Positions 1 to 8,397 are shown, counted from the stretch's first letter. The stretch is DNA of 38,819 nucleotides from Microcystis aeruginosa Ma_SC_T_19800800_S464 (GCA_007095785.1 SFBL01000074.1:1-38819), one strand, 5' to 3'. Numbers and translations are program-made. Notes: generated by a model not told the origin, from the sequence alone.

Positions 1-118
1 AGGGATTTGACTTAAGAATATTTAATAACTCGTTAGCTTGTTTTGCCAACCCAGTACGAGCCAGCTTTTCAGCATCTTTTTTCGCTTGTTTGGTAAAAAC
101 CAACTGCCAATTATCCAT
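1..118 (-). CDS. Txe/YoeB-family toxin, N-terminal part (runs off the window)
   Basis: Reading leftward from the ATG at 116-118 gives an N-terminus starting MDNWQLVFTKQAKKDAEKLA, typical of Txe/YoeB-type mRNA interferases of the RelE superfamily, which cleave mRNA at ribosomes when the antitoxin is degraded. Only about 39 residues are visible, so the catalytic C-terminal half cannot be inspected. The start codon overlaps the last 8 bases of the upstream antitoxin gene (shared ATGGATAA), the translational coupling usual for such modules. The family call rests on the N-terminus and the partner. It could be a broken copy, since the end is outside the window. Confidence 0.75.
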   Translation of the reverse strand, partial: MDNWQLVFTKQAKKDAEKLARTGLAKQANELLNILKSNP

Positions 119-371
119 TTAAAATTGCTCTGATAGCCGCCTCATCCACACAATCTTCAATAGAAGTGTTGCCACCTTCAATAATTGAATCCACCATACC
201 AGGAATAGAATACAAATAAAGCGTTTCTTGAATAGAGTTCCAATCTTCCTCAGCGATTAAAATAGCATTTTTTTTCGTACCAGATAACAAAATCAGTTGA
301 TGATTATCATTGGTATCATTCACTAATTCATCAATTTGTTCTTTGGCTTCAGTAACAGTAACAATTTTCAT
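111..371 (-). CDS. YefM/Phd-type antitoxin
   Basis: An 86-residue protein starting MKIVTVTEAKEQIDELV, the typical N-terminal DNA-binding fold of Phd/YefM antitoxins, followed by an acidic C-terminal half that would wrap the toxin. The frame stays open upstream to 425, but the ATG at 371 matches the family N-terminus and has an AAGGGA ribosome-binding site 5 bases upstream, so I chose it. The stop codon overlaps the start of the downstream Txe-like toxin. As in other modules of this family, the antitoxin (and its complex with toxin) is expected to repress its own promoter. The pair looks intact as far as the window shows. Confidence 0.8.
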   Translation of the reverse strand: MKIVTVTEAKEQIDELVNDTNDNHQLILLSGTKKNAILIAEEDWNSIQETLYLYSIPGMVDSIIEGGNTSIEDCVDEAAIRAILNG

Positions 372-479
372 GTAACTATCCCTTAAATTAACAACAACAG
401 TGCAACCGATTTTAACAGAAATCAAGTATTATTCAGCATAATAGCACCTTTTCTAAATATTTGTCAAATTTCTTTTTGC

Positions 480-629
480 TTATTCTCGTTGCCAATTCTT
501 GATAAGTTGCCTTGCTCTGGAGCATGGTACATTGACTGATTGATTACTATTCTGGGTGTTCCTAGCTGAACCAGTTTCGCTGATATAACGCTTGACCAAG
601 GCACTACTATCTAAGAAATAAAGTGCCAT
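480..629 (-). pseudogene. Truncated VapC-like PIN-domain toxin
   Basis: A 49-codon frame begins MALYFLDSSALVKRYISETG, the canonical start of a VapC PIN-domain ribonuclease with the first metal-binding Asp (D7) and the following SSALVKRY motif. After about residue 21 the sequence no longer resembles a PIN domain and it stops at 480. Normal VapC toxins are about 130-145 residues, so most of the domain, including the remaining acidic residues, is missing. An internal deletion joining a short unrelated or distal tail is likely. It starts directly after the stop codon of the antitoxin gene at 630-893, the usual vapBC order. It cannot encode an active nuclease. Confidence 0.7.
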
Positions 630-893
630 TTAACGTCGTTCCTCAATAATCGTTTCTGAAATAGGTTTGCCCTCGATTTCAATCAATCGTCGCTCAGTTA
701 TCGGTTGAGATGAAGGACGCTTAATCTGCTTCACTAATCTGGCATCAAGAAGAGATTGGTGAAATAGCGCTTGTTTGTCAGCTTCTTCTTTATCCATAAG
801 ATACTGTTGAATCTTCTGATTAAGCTGCTGAAGTTCTTTTAGTTCAAGAGTCTCAAGCTGATTCAAGATTTGAGTAAGGATTGCCTGTGTCAT
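630..893 (-). CDS. VapB-like antitoxin (orphaned)
   Basis: An 87-residue, highly charged helical protein with a Leu/Gln-rich N-terminal half and the tail ITERRLIEIEGKPISETIIE, which I recognise only as a type seen upstream of PIN-domain toxin genes in cyanobacteria. No clear AbrB or ribbon-helix-helix signature is visible, so its DNA-binding fold is uncertain. The truncated vapC starts immediately after its stop codon (no spacer). With the toxin broken, the protein may persist as an orphan antitoxin or be on the way to loss. Confidence 0.6.
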   Translation of the reverse strand: MTQAILTQILNQLETLELKELQQLNQKIQQYLMDKEEADKQALFHQSLLDARLVKQIKRPSSQPITERRLIEIEGKPISETIIEERR

Positions 894-1225
894 AATCTGC
901 TACTTTTTTGGCTGAATCTCTTATTACCGGGGATGAAGACTTGTTAGTCCTGAACCCATTTAGAAACATTAAAATCATCACCGCATTAGCATTTTTGGAT
1001 ACTTATTCCATCAGTTGATGGGGTTTAGTGTTTTGCCTACTTTCCTGGCTACACCAAGATTAAAACGTAACTCAAAACACCATGCTATGGAACAACAAAC
1101 TATAGAAGGAACTTGGGAAGAAATTTGACAACATACCTACACCTGTCAGGCGCGGAGAGGGGAGAATAAATAAAAATAATCTCCTGACTCCTGACGACCG
1201 ACGGTTCAAAAACGGATAACTGATT
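894..1225. other. Gene-poor spacer with an antitoxin stub and a dispersed repeat
   Basis: No convincing intact gene is seen on either strand. The stretch contains a 13-codon antitoxin-like stub at 1087-1128 and, at 1183-1204, a copy of a 22-base sequence also present at 30555-30576 (20 of 22 identical). Both copies are followed by ATTCTAGCGA. It looks like a graveyard of accessory genes. Confidence 0.5.
1087..1128 (+). pseudogene. Antitoxin N-terminal remnant
   Basis: ATG at 1087 opens a frame reading MEQQTIEGTWEEI before a TGA. This resembles the N-termini of short cyanobacterial antitoxins that begin with a TIxGTWEEI-type segment. Nothing matching the rest of such a protein follows in this frame. 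It is a very short match and could be chance, but it lies next to two other toxin-antitoxin loci. Confidence 0.35.
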
Positions 1226-1510
1226 CTAGCGATCGATCTCGCCTTCGTAGGGTTGGACACCGATCGAGGGATAATTATCGTGGTTAGGACTGAAAACTTC
1301 TAACACTGCATGAGCTAACTTTTGGAAAAAGTCGGGACTCTCGTGCAAGGATTTGAGTGCCGCTTCTAATTCAGGAAGGGAGAAATCGAAGCCTTGGGAG
1401 CGAGCTATCTCTAGTAATTGCTGAGGATCCTGGGTTGAGCGCATTTTTTGACCCAATTCTTCGTTTTTAGCGGCTAAGGCGAAAAAGTCGAACACTTGAT
1501 TTTTAGACAT
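1226..1510 (-). CDS. Nif11-domain protein
   Basis: A 94-residue protein with an N-terminal Nif11-like domain (about residues 1-65: MSKNQVFDFFALAAKNEELG, then a Phe-Asp-Phe-Ser segment and LPELEAAL). Nif11 domains occur in small proteins near nitrogen-fixation genes and as leader peptides of ribosomally made natural products in cyanobacteria. The C-terminal part (HDNYPSIGVQPYEGEIDR) has no double-glycine cleavage site and no Cys/Ser/Thr-rich core, and no lanthionine synthetase or similar enzyme is nearby. It is therefore more likely a stand-alone Nif11 protein of unknown role than a natural-product precursor. An AAAGGAAAAG purine stretch precedes the ATG. Confidence 0.75.
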   Translation of the reverse strand: MSKNQVFDFFALAAKNEELGQKMRSTQDPQQLLEIARSQGFDFSLPELEAALKSLHESPDFFQKLAHAVLEVFSPNHDNYPSIGVQPYEGEIDR

Positions 1511-1827
1511 ATAAATACTTTTCCTTTGATGATTAAAGGTGTGGCCTCGGCGGCGTGGAGGTTAAACTGCCTAGTATGGTTTATTTTTATCCTACCAGTC
1601 AGGAGATATCCTCAAAGCAAAAGTTTCGTTTTTCTTTGCTTGTATGGCTGAGTATGCTTTTTCTGGGAAGTGGCAAGTGGGGTGTAGGGTGTGGGGTGTG
1701 GGGTGTAGGGTGTAGGGTGTGGGGAGAACAAAGCAGCCGCGCAGCCTCGGAGCCGACCGCCTCTTTCAAGTCAGAGGATAAATAGCCTAAAATAGAAACC
1801 TGCACTCTTGTTTCTGTAGCCAGCATC
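1511..1827. other. Spacer upstream of miaB
   Basis: It contains the GGTGTAG/GGTGTGG heptamer array at 1681-1722 and no gene I can support. Open frames on both strands here consist of the low-complexity repeat. The promoters of miaB and of the Nif11 gene should lie in this interval, but I see no clear -35/-10 pair. Confidence 0.5.
1681..1722 (+). repeat. Heptanucleotide tandem array (GGTGTAG/GGTGTGG)
   Basis: Six consecutive 7-base units: GGTGTAG, GGTGTGG, GGTGTGG, GGTGTAG, GGTGTAG, GGTGTGG. The fixed period of seven with a single varying base matches the short tandem heptamer repeats known from cyanobacterial spacers. Confidence 0.9.
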
Positions 1828-3168
1828 ATGAATAAGTCCCCACGTCGTTACCATATCACCACCTTTGGTTGTCAGATGAATAAAGCTGACTCCGAACGCA
1901 TGGCGGGTATTTTAGAAGATTTGGGGTTTCAATGGTCTGAGGATGCCAACGAAGCCGATTTAATCCTCTACAATACCTGTACAATTCGCGATAATGCCGA
2001 ACAGAAGGTGTATTCCTATCTCGGCAGACAGGCTAAACGCAAACAAACTCAACCCGATCTTACTTTAATTGTCGCTGGCTGCGTGGCCCAACAGGAAGGG
2101 GAACAATTATTAAGACGGGTTCCCGAAGTGGATTTAATTATCGGTCCGCAACACGCAAACCGTTTGGGAGACTTATTACAACAGGTTTTTGACGGTTCCC
2201 AGGTGGTGGCCACCGAACCCATCCACATCATGGAAGATATCACCAAACCGCGCCGGGATAGTAATATTACCGCTTGGGTGAACGTCATCTATGGTTGTAA
2301 TGAACGCTGTACCTATTGTGTGGTTCCGGGGGTGCGCGGGGTGGAACAATCTCGCACTCCTGCGGCAATTCGAGCAGAAATGGAACAATTAGGACAACAG
2401 GGTTATCAAGAAATCACCCTTTTAGGTCAAAATATTGATGCCTACGGACGGGATTTACCCGGAGTGACGGCAAGCGGCCGACATTTGCACAATTTCACCG
2501 ATTTACTCTACTACGTTCACGATGTGGCCGGCATTGAACGTCTCCGTTTTGCCACCAGTCACCCCCGCTATTTTACCGAACGTTTGATTAAAGCTTGTCA
2601 GGAATTACCTAAAGTTTGTGAACATTTTCATATCCCTTTTCAATCGGGGGATAATGATATCCTCAAGGCCATGAAACGGGGTTATACTCAGGAAAAATAC
2701 CGACAGATTATTGCTAATATTCGCGATTTAATGCCGGATGCTGCCATTAGTGCCGATGCGATTGTCGGATTCCCCGGAGAAACAGAGGCACAGTTTGAGA
2801 ATACTTTAAAATTAGTCGATGAGATTGGTTTTGATCAATTAAATACGGCTGCCTATTCTCCCCGTCCAGGCACTCCGGCTGCTATTTGGGATAATCAATT
2901 AAGTGAGCAGGTAAAAAGCGATCGCTTACAAAGATTAAATCATTTAGTGGCCACAAAAGCTGCTGAACGTTCTCAAAGATATTTAGGCAGAATTGAGGAA
3001 ATTTTAGTGGAAGACGTTAACCCTAAAGATGCTAGTCAAGTTATGGGAAGAACTAGAGGCAATCGCTTAACTTTCTTTACGGGAAATATTGAGGAATTGC
3101 GCGGCACATTTGTTAAGGTTAAAATTACCGAAGTCCGTCCCTTTAGTTTGACGGGAGTGATATGTTAA
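1828..3168 (+). CDS. miaB: tRNA-2-methylthio-N6-dimethylallyladenosine synthase MiaB
   Basis: A radical-SAM methylthiotransferase that adds a methylthio group to i6A at position 37 of tRNAs reading UNN codons. The 446 residues match the family length. The N-terminal UPF0004 domain holds the three auxiliary-cluster cysteines C15 (TFGCQMN), C51 (YNTCTIRD) and C85 (AGCVAQQ). The radical-SAM cluster CxxxCxxC is C157, C161 and C164 in [12 protein letters not shown]-terminal TRAM domain ends the protein (about 380-446). The ATG at 1828 gives the expected MxxxPxxYxIxTFGCQMN start. The gene appears monocistronic or co-transcribed with the short DUF2358 gene 64 bases downstream. Confidence 0.95.
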   Translation: MNKSPRRYHITTFGCQMNKADSERMAGILEDLGFQWSEDANEADLILYNTCTIRDNAEQKVYSYLGRQAKRKQTQPDLTLIVAGCVAQQEGEQLLRRVPEVDLIIGPQHANRLGDLLQQVFDGSQVVATEPIHIMEDITKPRRDSNITAWVNVIYGCNERCTYCVVPGVRGVEQSRTPAAIRAEMEQLGQQGYQEITLLGQNIDAYGRDLPGVTASGRHLHNFTDLLYYVHDVAGIERLRFATSHPRYFTERLIKACQELPKVCEHFHIPFQSGDNDILKAMKRGYTQEKYRQIIANIRDLMPDAAISADAIVGFPGETEAQFENTLKLVDEIGFDQLNTAAYSPRPGTPAAIWDNQLSEQVKSDRLQRLNHLVATKAAERSQRYLGRIEEILVEDVNPKDASQVMGRTRGNRLTFFTGNIEELRGTFVKVKITEVRPFSLTGVIC

Positions 3169-3232
3169 TAGTTAACAGTGACCCCTCAACAGTGAAAAAA
3201 GACAATAGCTATCGGGAATAATTGGGTACTTT

Positions 3233-3619
3233 ATGGATATTATCGCTATTTTGCAGCAAGATTATCAAAGATTTCCCCTTGATCAAACCTATGATATTTA
3301 TGCTGATAACGTTTATTTTCAAGACCCTCTCAATCAATTTCGGGGGATTAAACGCTATCGGGAAATGATTGGTTTTATGAGTCAATGGTTCCAAGCTATC
3401 AAGATGGATGTCCACGCAATTGAACAGCAGGGAAATATTATTAATACCCGTTGGACATTGCAGTGGACAACTCCTTTACCTTGGCGGCCCCGCATCGCTA
3501 TTTCTGGACGCAGCCAATTAACTCTCGATGACAATAATCTGATTATTTCTCATATCGATTATTGGGATTGTTCGCGCTGGGATGTGCTGCGTCAGCATTT
3601 ACCTTTTCCCGGTTCTTAA
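3233..3619 (+). CDS. DUF2358 protein, NTF2-like
   Basis: A 128-residue soluble protein with the look of a DUF2358/SnoaL-type NTF2-like fold: an N-terminal helix MDIIAILQQDYQRFP, then YDIYADNVYFQDPLNQFRG and strands ending in the WDCSRWDVLRQHLPFP tail. Proteins of this family are conserved in cyanobacteria and plastids but have no assigned reaction. It lies 64 bases after miaB on the same strand and converges with the GTPase gene, the two stop codons being only 9 bases apart. No catalytic motif is evident. Confidence 0.75.
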   Translation: MDIIAILQQDYQRFPLDQTYDIYADNVYFQDPLNQFRGIKRYREMIGFMSQWFQAIKMDVHAIEQQGNIINTRWTLQWTTPLPWRPRIAISGRSQLTLDDNNLIISHIDYWDCSRWDVLRQHLPFPGS

Positions 3620-3628
3620 CTACACTTT

Positions 3629-5041
3629 TTAACCAGAAAATGCCGACCAACGAGCGCTCGTTTGCTTGACAAAATCCTGTAAAAATGCTAGGCGCTGATT
3701 TTGTTCCCAAACCTGTTTAACTTTATTCTGCAAACTCGTCCAATTCCAATCATTATTCAGTTGCTCATTAATTTCCTGTTCTTGGAAATATTCAATTAAA
3801 CTTAAACCAGCTAAACGAGTTAGATAGGCTGCTCCAATTCCCTGCACTGTACCACCAGCAATATAAGTAATCGCATTTCCCTTGAGAATCGTTCCTAATG
3901 CCTGGGTTGTCACCTCTACCATGCCCAATTGTACCATCATTTTACCCAGGGTGGTCATGGCGGTTTTTGCTTGTTCAAGGGACATTTTTTGTTGATAAAT
4001 TGCCCCTAAATCCATTAACATTTGAGCGTTAGTGGCTGCCGCTAAAACTAAATCTAGGGCCGCGAGAGGATTAGCAAAAGTGGCAGTAGCGGCTATCCAT
4101 TGGTATTGTTCGATAACAGGTAAAGCCTTTTTGCGTCGGGATTGATTAAGTAATTGTTTGGTTTCCTTGGCTAATTCGAGCGCTTGTCTCCAGATAGTTC
4201 CAAGAACTAATTCGGACTTTTCTCGTTCGATAATTTGTCGGAGATGATTATCTAGATTATCAATAACAATAGCTTGGGTTTCCGTCCATTCCTTGATTTC
4301 TCCATTGCTTTGATGTTGACGAACTTTTAGGGGTTCAGGGGCAGCGGCTATGGCTAAAATATTATGAGCAGCAATAGTTTCTTTCAGTCTTTGTTTCAGG
4401 GAAAGGAGTATTTCTGCTCTGGTTTCGACGGTTAAACGATCCTGTTTATTCAGTAACAGGATAACACGCTGGTGCATTCGATCGAATTGCTGGAGGATTT
4501 GCCATTCGGAATCGCTTAAATCCCCATTGATGAGATACAAAACTAAGTCGGCTGCCAGAGCTTTTTTCTGGTTAGCGGTGGAGTCGAAAGTTAGAAGCGG
4601 TTCCGTTTCCACAAAAGCGATAGATTCCCCAAAGTTGCCGCTTTCTAGTAGTTTTTTTAGGGCAGTTTTACCAGTTTTTCTAGCACCAGTAATGGCAATT
4701 TTCAGATCTTGGCGACTAAATTCTTGATTTAATTGGGTTAAACTGGTTTTGAGTGGGGTTAAGTCTTGATTGGGGTCTTCTTTGGCCAGATAATTAATTA
4801 TCTTCTCAGCCTTGGTAATCGCTTGTTTAACCTTTTCTAGACTCAGGGGAGTGGGAGGGGAAAAATCGATTTTCGTGTTGGGTTTTTGCCACAACCAGAT
4901 ACTGGCACCAAGGACAAACGCACCGAAAATACCCCATGAACCGATTTCGCTCAGTGTACTATTGAGAGTTTCCCCCAGGGTGAAAGCGATGGTAATGCCT
5001 ATCCCCGTCACTAAAATCGGTTTACCCAATCTTACCGTCAT
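3629..5041 (-). CDS. Membrane-associated GTPase with DUF697-like C-terminus
   Basis: A 470-residue protein with one or two N-terminal hydrophobic segments (about residues 8-22 and 36-52), then an Era/YcjX-like G domain. The P-loop is GARKTGKT (119-126) and the base-specificity motif is NKQD (198-201). The expected G3 DxxG is not obvious; the position seems to read DSTA, so GTP hydrolysis may be unusual. The C-terminal half (about 300-440) is rich in Ala/Gly helices typical of DUF697 proteins, which insert in or sit on membranes. The ATG at 5041 is preceded by GAGGAAAA. Family members are common in cyanobacteria and plastids without a firm role; a function in membrane organisation or trafficking is inference. 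Confidence 0.75.
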   Translation of the reverse strand: MTVRLGKPILVTGIGITIAFTLGETLNSTLSEIGSWGIFGAFVLGASIWLWQKPNTKIDFSPPTPLSLEKVKQAITKAEKIINYLAKEDPNQDLTPLKTSLTQLNQEFSRQDLKIAITGARKTGKTALKKLLESGNFGESIAFVETEPLLTFDSTANQKKALAADLVLYLINGDLSDSEWQILQQFDRMHQRVILLLNKQDRLTVETRAEILLSLKQRLKETIAAHNILAIAAAPEPLKVRQHQSNGEIKEWTETQAIVIDNLDNHLRQIIEREKSELVLGTIWRQALELAKETKQLLNQSRRKKALPVIEQYQWIAATATFANPLAALDLVLAAATNAQMLMDLGAIYQQKMSLEQAKTAMTTLGKMMVQLGMVEVTTQALGTILKGNAITYIAGGTVQGIGAAYLTRLAGLSLIEYFQEQEINEQLNNDWNWTSLQNKVKQVWEQNQRLAFLQDFVKQTSARWSAFSG

Positions 5042-5149
5042 TTTTCCTCATCCTCGCCAACTGCTGTGATTATTCTAGCTTTTTTGTGCTGGATTTCATC
5101 CCAAGCCAAACTTTTTAGCCGACAATTCCCTGCGTTGCCCCGGCCGCTC

Positions 5150-5179
5150 TTGCCTAAAAAGCCCCAGATATGTCATAAT
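5150..5179 (+). promoter_or_regulatory. Candidate sigma-70 promoter for rpmG-rpsR
   Basis: TTGCCT (5150-5155) and CATAAT (5174-5179) are spaced 18 bases apart, 38 bases before the rpmG start. The match is by eye only. Confidence 0.4.
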
Positions 5180-5217
5180 GATCGATTGCGTGTAAATTTA
5201 CCCGATCCCCTGTTGTT

Positions 5218-5412
5218 ATGGCTAGTAAAAAAGGCGTTCGCCTAATCATCACTGTAGAATGCACGGAATGCCGCAGTAATCCCGATAAGCGTACCCCCGG
5301 CGTTTCTCGCTACACCACCAGCAAAAACCGTCGCAATACCACCGGCAGACTGGAAATCAAGAAATACTGTCCCCACTGCAATAAGCACACCGTCCACAAG
5401 GAAATTAAGTAA
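5218..5412 (+). CDS. rpmG: 50S ribosomal protein L33
   Basis: A 64-residue basic protein starting [20 protein letters not shown] and ending [14 protein letters not shown], the cyanobacterial/plastid form of bL33. It keeps four zinc-ligand cysteines as two CxxC pairs (CTEC and CPHC), so it is the zinc-binding version. rpsR follows after 40 bases on the same strand, the conserved rpmG-rpsR pair of cyanobacteria and plastids. The ATG at 5218 gives the standard N-terminus. Confidence 0.97.
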   Translation: MASKKGVRLIITVECTECRSNPDKRTPGVSRYTTSKNRRNTTGRLEIKKYCPHCNKHTVHKEIK

Positions 5413-5452
5413 GCACACTTTAGTTAAAAAGTCAAGCAATCTTTACAAATCT

Positions 5453-5668
5453 ATGAGCTACTATCGTAAACGTCTCTCCCCCATCTCCCCCAGTCAACCG
5501 ATTGACTACAAAGACACCGAACTCCTCCGCAAATTCATCACCGAACGCGGCAAACTTCTACCTAGACGCATCACTGGTTTAACTTCTAAACAACAGCGAG
5601 ATTTAACGGAAGCGGTGAAACGGGCCCGTTTAATGGCTTTATTGCCTTTTGTCAACCAAGAAGCCTAA
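5453..5668 (+). CDS. rpsR: 30S ribosomal protein S18
   Basis: A 71-residue basic protein, [20 protein letters not shown], followed by [20 protein letters not shown] and LLPF, the bS18 signature. It binds S6 and the central domain of 16S rRNA in the 30S platform. It probably forms one transcript with rpmG, 40 bases upstream. The length is normal for cyanobacteria. Confidence 0.97.
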   Translation: MSYYRKRLSPISPSQPIDYKDTELLRKFITERGKLLPRRITGLTSKQQRDLTEAVKRARLMALLPFVNQEA

Positions 5669-5733
5669 ATTCAGTGATCAGTAATCAGTAATCAGTGAAC
5701 AGTGATTACTGAAAATAACATATATAGTTAACT

Positions 5734-5841
5734 AATTACAGCAGTTATCTTAAATGGTGAGGTAGGAAGTTCTCCTTTTGGAGAGCCGGTCGTCCATACC
5801 AAATTAGGTTATGCTTCCTCTTGATGAGAAACGCTGTAATT
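5734..5841. other. Nested inverted-repeat element (possible small RNA or MITE remnant)
   Basis: AATTACAGC (5734-5742) pairs perfectly with GCTGTAATT (5833-5841). Inside, AGGAAG (5764-5769) pairs with CTTCCT (5814-5819). Within that, TCTCC-TTTT-GGAGA (5771-5784) forms a tight hairpin. Three nested or serial stems suggest a folded transcript or a palindromic insertion. No known RNA family was recognised. Confidence 0.45.
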
Positions 5842-5901
5842 GAACTCTGATAAGTAATAGGACAAAATTAACTTCTTGGTGAGGATAGGCACTCATGGAA
5901 G

Positions 5902-5941
5902 AGGTAGTTAGATATACTTAATTAATTGTGTCTAGCTACTT
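5902..5941. other. Long hairpin between rpsR and the kinase gene
   Basis: Bases 5904-5914 pair with 5929-5939 over 11 positions, with two G-U pairs; the stem extends to 5902/5941. The loop is AT-rich and no T-run follows, so it is not a standard intrinsic terminator in either direction. Confidence 0.4.
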
Positions 5942-6168
5942 AACTTAAAACTTAAACCTGATCACTGATAACTGGTCACTGATAACTGATAAGCGATCTC
6001 AGTATATTGGGGTTGCTTTCTCGTTTTTGCAAAGAAATATATCGAAATCGGCAGCGGATGGGAAAATTTGTGCGAGAATCTAAAGAAATTGTTAAATCGC
6101 CCTAGGAGTAGCCAACGATTTTGTGATTATCGATCCAAATCCACCAATTAGCACAAGGGGAGGCTCTT

Positions 6169-8397
6169 ATGGAAAAGCAGCCATCAGAAATCGAGATCGA
6201 GCTAGATACACAGCTAAAAGCGGAGGATTCCGAGCAGTTTCTGCGTAGTATATTTAATTCCGTGCAAGCGTCGATTTTTGTAGTGGACGTGCTGGAAAAT
6301 AGAGATTTTCGCTATGTGGGAGCAAACCCCGTTCATGAACGCTGGACAGGATTGCGCTCATCGGATATTAAAGGCAAAACTCCCGAACAAATCCTTCCCC
6401 CCGATGATGCGCGTAGTGTGCGGCAACATTATAGTGATTGTGTGCGTTACGGAACGACTATTTCCTACGAACAGTATTTACCTTTTCAAAATATACCCTA
6501 CTGGTGGCTGACAACTTTAACACCCCTACGGGATAACAATGCGCGTATCTATCGTTTAGTGGGAACCAGTACCAATATCACCGAACGCAAACGGGCCGAA
6601 GAAGCTTTAAGATTACAAGCAGAACGGGAACAACTACTAGGGGTAATGCAGGAAAGAATCCGGCAATCGTTGGATCTCGATCGCATTTTGCAAAGAACCG
6701 TTAAAGAAGTGCGACAATTCCTCCACTGCGATCGAGTGTTAATTTATCGTTTATTCCCCGATCATAGTGGCATGATTGTGGTGGAATCCCATACTGCGAG
6801 GATTAATTCTGTCTTAGGAAACAGCATCGAGGATCCCTGTTTTAATTTATCCGCAGAACGTCTGGAAAATTATCGTCGCGGGAGAATTCAAGTTATTGAA
6901 AATGTTCATAATTCGGGACTTGATCCCTGTTATCGCAGCCTACTAACCTCTTTGCAAGTACAGGCTAACTTGGTGGTGCCAATTATCTGCGATAACCAAC
7001 TCTGGGGGTTACTAATTGCCCAAAATTGCCAAAAAACTCGCTCTTGGCAATCCCAAGAAATCGATCTGCTTAAACAATTAGCCATTCAAGTGGGAATTGC
7101 TATTCAACAAGCGGAACTGCACCAACGGGTAAAATGCTTGAATACTGCCTTAGAATCGGAGGTTCAGCAAAGAACCGCCGAATTGCAGATGACTTTGAAG
7201 TATGAAGCATTAATCGGACGGATTACCGAAAAAATTCGCGATAGTCTCGATGAAAATCATATTTTGCAAACCACCACTAGGGAATTAGTCCAGGTTTTAC
7301 CCGTAGAACGCGCCCAAATTGAGCTTTACAATCCCAGTCGCAGCAAAGCCACTATTGTCCACGAATATACCACTCAAGAGTTTATTTGTCAGGGAATTAG
7401 CCGTCAAATTAGCGATTTTCCCGAAATCTATCAACCGCTGCTGCACAAACAAGTTTTACAATTTGTCGATTATCTTCCCCTTGGCAATCCGCAAATCTGT
7501 CGTGTTAACCGTTGCGCTTGTCCTATCTTTGACGATCAGGGTTTTTTGGGCAATATTTGGCTAATTCGGCCAGCTAATCAGATTTTTAACTCCTTAGAAA
7601 CTAATTTGATCCAACATATTGCCACCGAATGTGCGATCGCTATTCGCCAGGCGCGACTTTACGAATCTTCCCAAGCACAAGTGAGGGAATTAGAAAAACT
7701 GGAAAGATTAAAAAGCGAATTCCTGAAAACCCTTTCCCATGAACTGCGAACCCCGATTACCAGCATTCGTCTAGCGGTGGAAACCCTAGAGAGTCTCCTA
7801 GAATATCAAGGGATCGAGATTGATCCACAGGATTCGATCGGTCAACTGTTGCAAATTCTTAACATTGAATGTCAGCGTCAGAGTAAGTTAGTTAATGATT
7901 TGTTGACTTTAACCTATCTAGATGCGGAAACCGACCCTCCGGCGATCGAAACAATCGACTTACTTTCTTGGCTACCCTTATTAGTGGAACCTTTTCGCAC
8001 TCTCACCCGCGAGCGACAACAGCAGTTAATTTTAGATATAGATGGGGATATACCGGAGATTAATACCAGTCTGTGTGATATAGAACGCATAATAGCGGAA
8101 TTACTGACCAATGCTTCTAAATATACCCCAGAACAAGGGATAATTAGGGTAAATGTGAGGCGTGCGGACGAGCAAATATTAATCAGTGTGAGTAATTCAG
8201 GAGTAGAAATCGCTCCAGAGGAATTATCAAGAATATTTGCTCCTTTTTATCGCATTCCTAACCAAGATCCTTGGCGCTACAGTGGCACCGGTTTAGGTTT
8301 AGCTTTAGTCCACAAACTGATTAAACCCCTGAATGCCACCATTGATGTCACCAGTGCCAATGCTGTCACCACTTTTACCCTCACCTTGCCAATCTAG
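6169..8397 (+). CDS. PAS-GAF-GAF sensor histidine kinase with a cyanobacteriochrome-like (DXCF) GAF
   Basis: A 742-residue cytoplasmic sensor kinase. Order: PAS domain (about 20-140), GAF1 (about 155-315), coiled linker, GAF2 (about 345-495), HisKA with the phospho-accepting H524 in SHELRTP, and HATPase_c ending with the G-box GTGLGLAL. No membrane segment is seen. GAF1 has D222-P-C224-F, matching the DXCF motif of blue/green-type cyanobacteriochromes, and C254 (LDPCYRSLL, before QANLVVPI), where phytochrome-like GAFs attach the bilin. The spacing of 30 residues is close to known DXCF proteins. Tyr follows C254 where His is commoner, and LLIAQN replaces the usual LLIAH. It is therefore a likely light sensor, but bilin binding is inferred. 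No response regulator is adjacent. Confidence 0.85.
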   Translation: MEKQPSEIEIELDTQLKAEDSEQFLRSIFNSVQASIFVVDVLENRDFRYVGANPVHERWTGLRSSDIKGKTPEQILPPDDARSVRQHYSDCVRYGTTISYEQYLPFQNIPYWWLTTLTPLRDNNARIYRLVGTSTNITERKRAEEALRLQAEREQLLGVMQERIRQSLDLDRILQRTVKEVRQFLHCDRVLIYRLFPDHSGMIVVESHTARINSVLGNSIEDPCFNLSAERLENYRRGRIQVIENVHNSGLDPCYRSLLTSLQVQANLVVPIICDNQLWGLLIAQNCQKTRSWQSQEIDLLKQLAIQVGIAIQQAELHQRVKCLNTALESEVQQRTAELQMTLKYEALIGRITEKIRDSLDENHILQTTTRELVQVLPVERAQIELYNPSRSKATIVHEYTTQEFICQGISRQISDFPEIYQPLLHKQVLQFVDYLPLGNPQICRVNRCACPIFDDQGFLGNIWLIRPANQIFNSLETNLIQHIATECAIAIRQARLYESSQAQVRELEKLERLKSEFLKTLSHELRTPITSIRLAVETLESLLEYQGIEIDPQDSIGQLLQILNIECQRQSKLVNDLLTLTYLDAETDPPAIETIDLLSWLPLLVEPFRTLTRERQQQLILDIDGDIPEINTSLCDIERIIAELLTNASKYTPEQGIIRVNVRRADEQILISVSNSGVEIAPEELSRIFAPFYRIPNQDPWRYSGTGLGLALVHKLIKPLNATIDVTSANAVTTFTLTLPI

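Larger units (their letters stand above)
5669..6168. other. 500-base spacer with repeats and two structured elements
   Basis: No gene is apparent. It starts with short heptamer-like repeats (CAGTAAT/CAGTGAT, 5671-5710). It then holds a nested fold bounded by a perfect 9-base inverted repeat (5734-5742 with 5833-5841), a long hairpin at 5902-5941 and more heptamer-like repeats at 5958-5990. The last 170 bases are the leader of the histidine kinase gene and show no clear promoter. Confidence 0.5.

Noticed and set aside
1072-1260. Minus-strand open frame of 62 codons
   Set aside because: Composition is not protein-like and it overlaps the Nif11 gene end and a dispersed repeat.
1226-1510. Nif11 protein as a natural-product precursor peptide
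   Set aside because: No double-glycine site, no modifiable core and no modifying enzyme in the neighbourhood.
1555-1829. Open frames on both strands upstream of miaB
   Set aside because: They translate the heptamer repeat and its flanks; no family resemblance.
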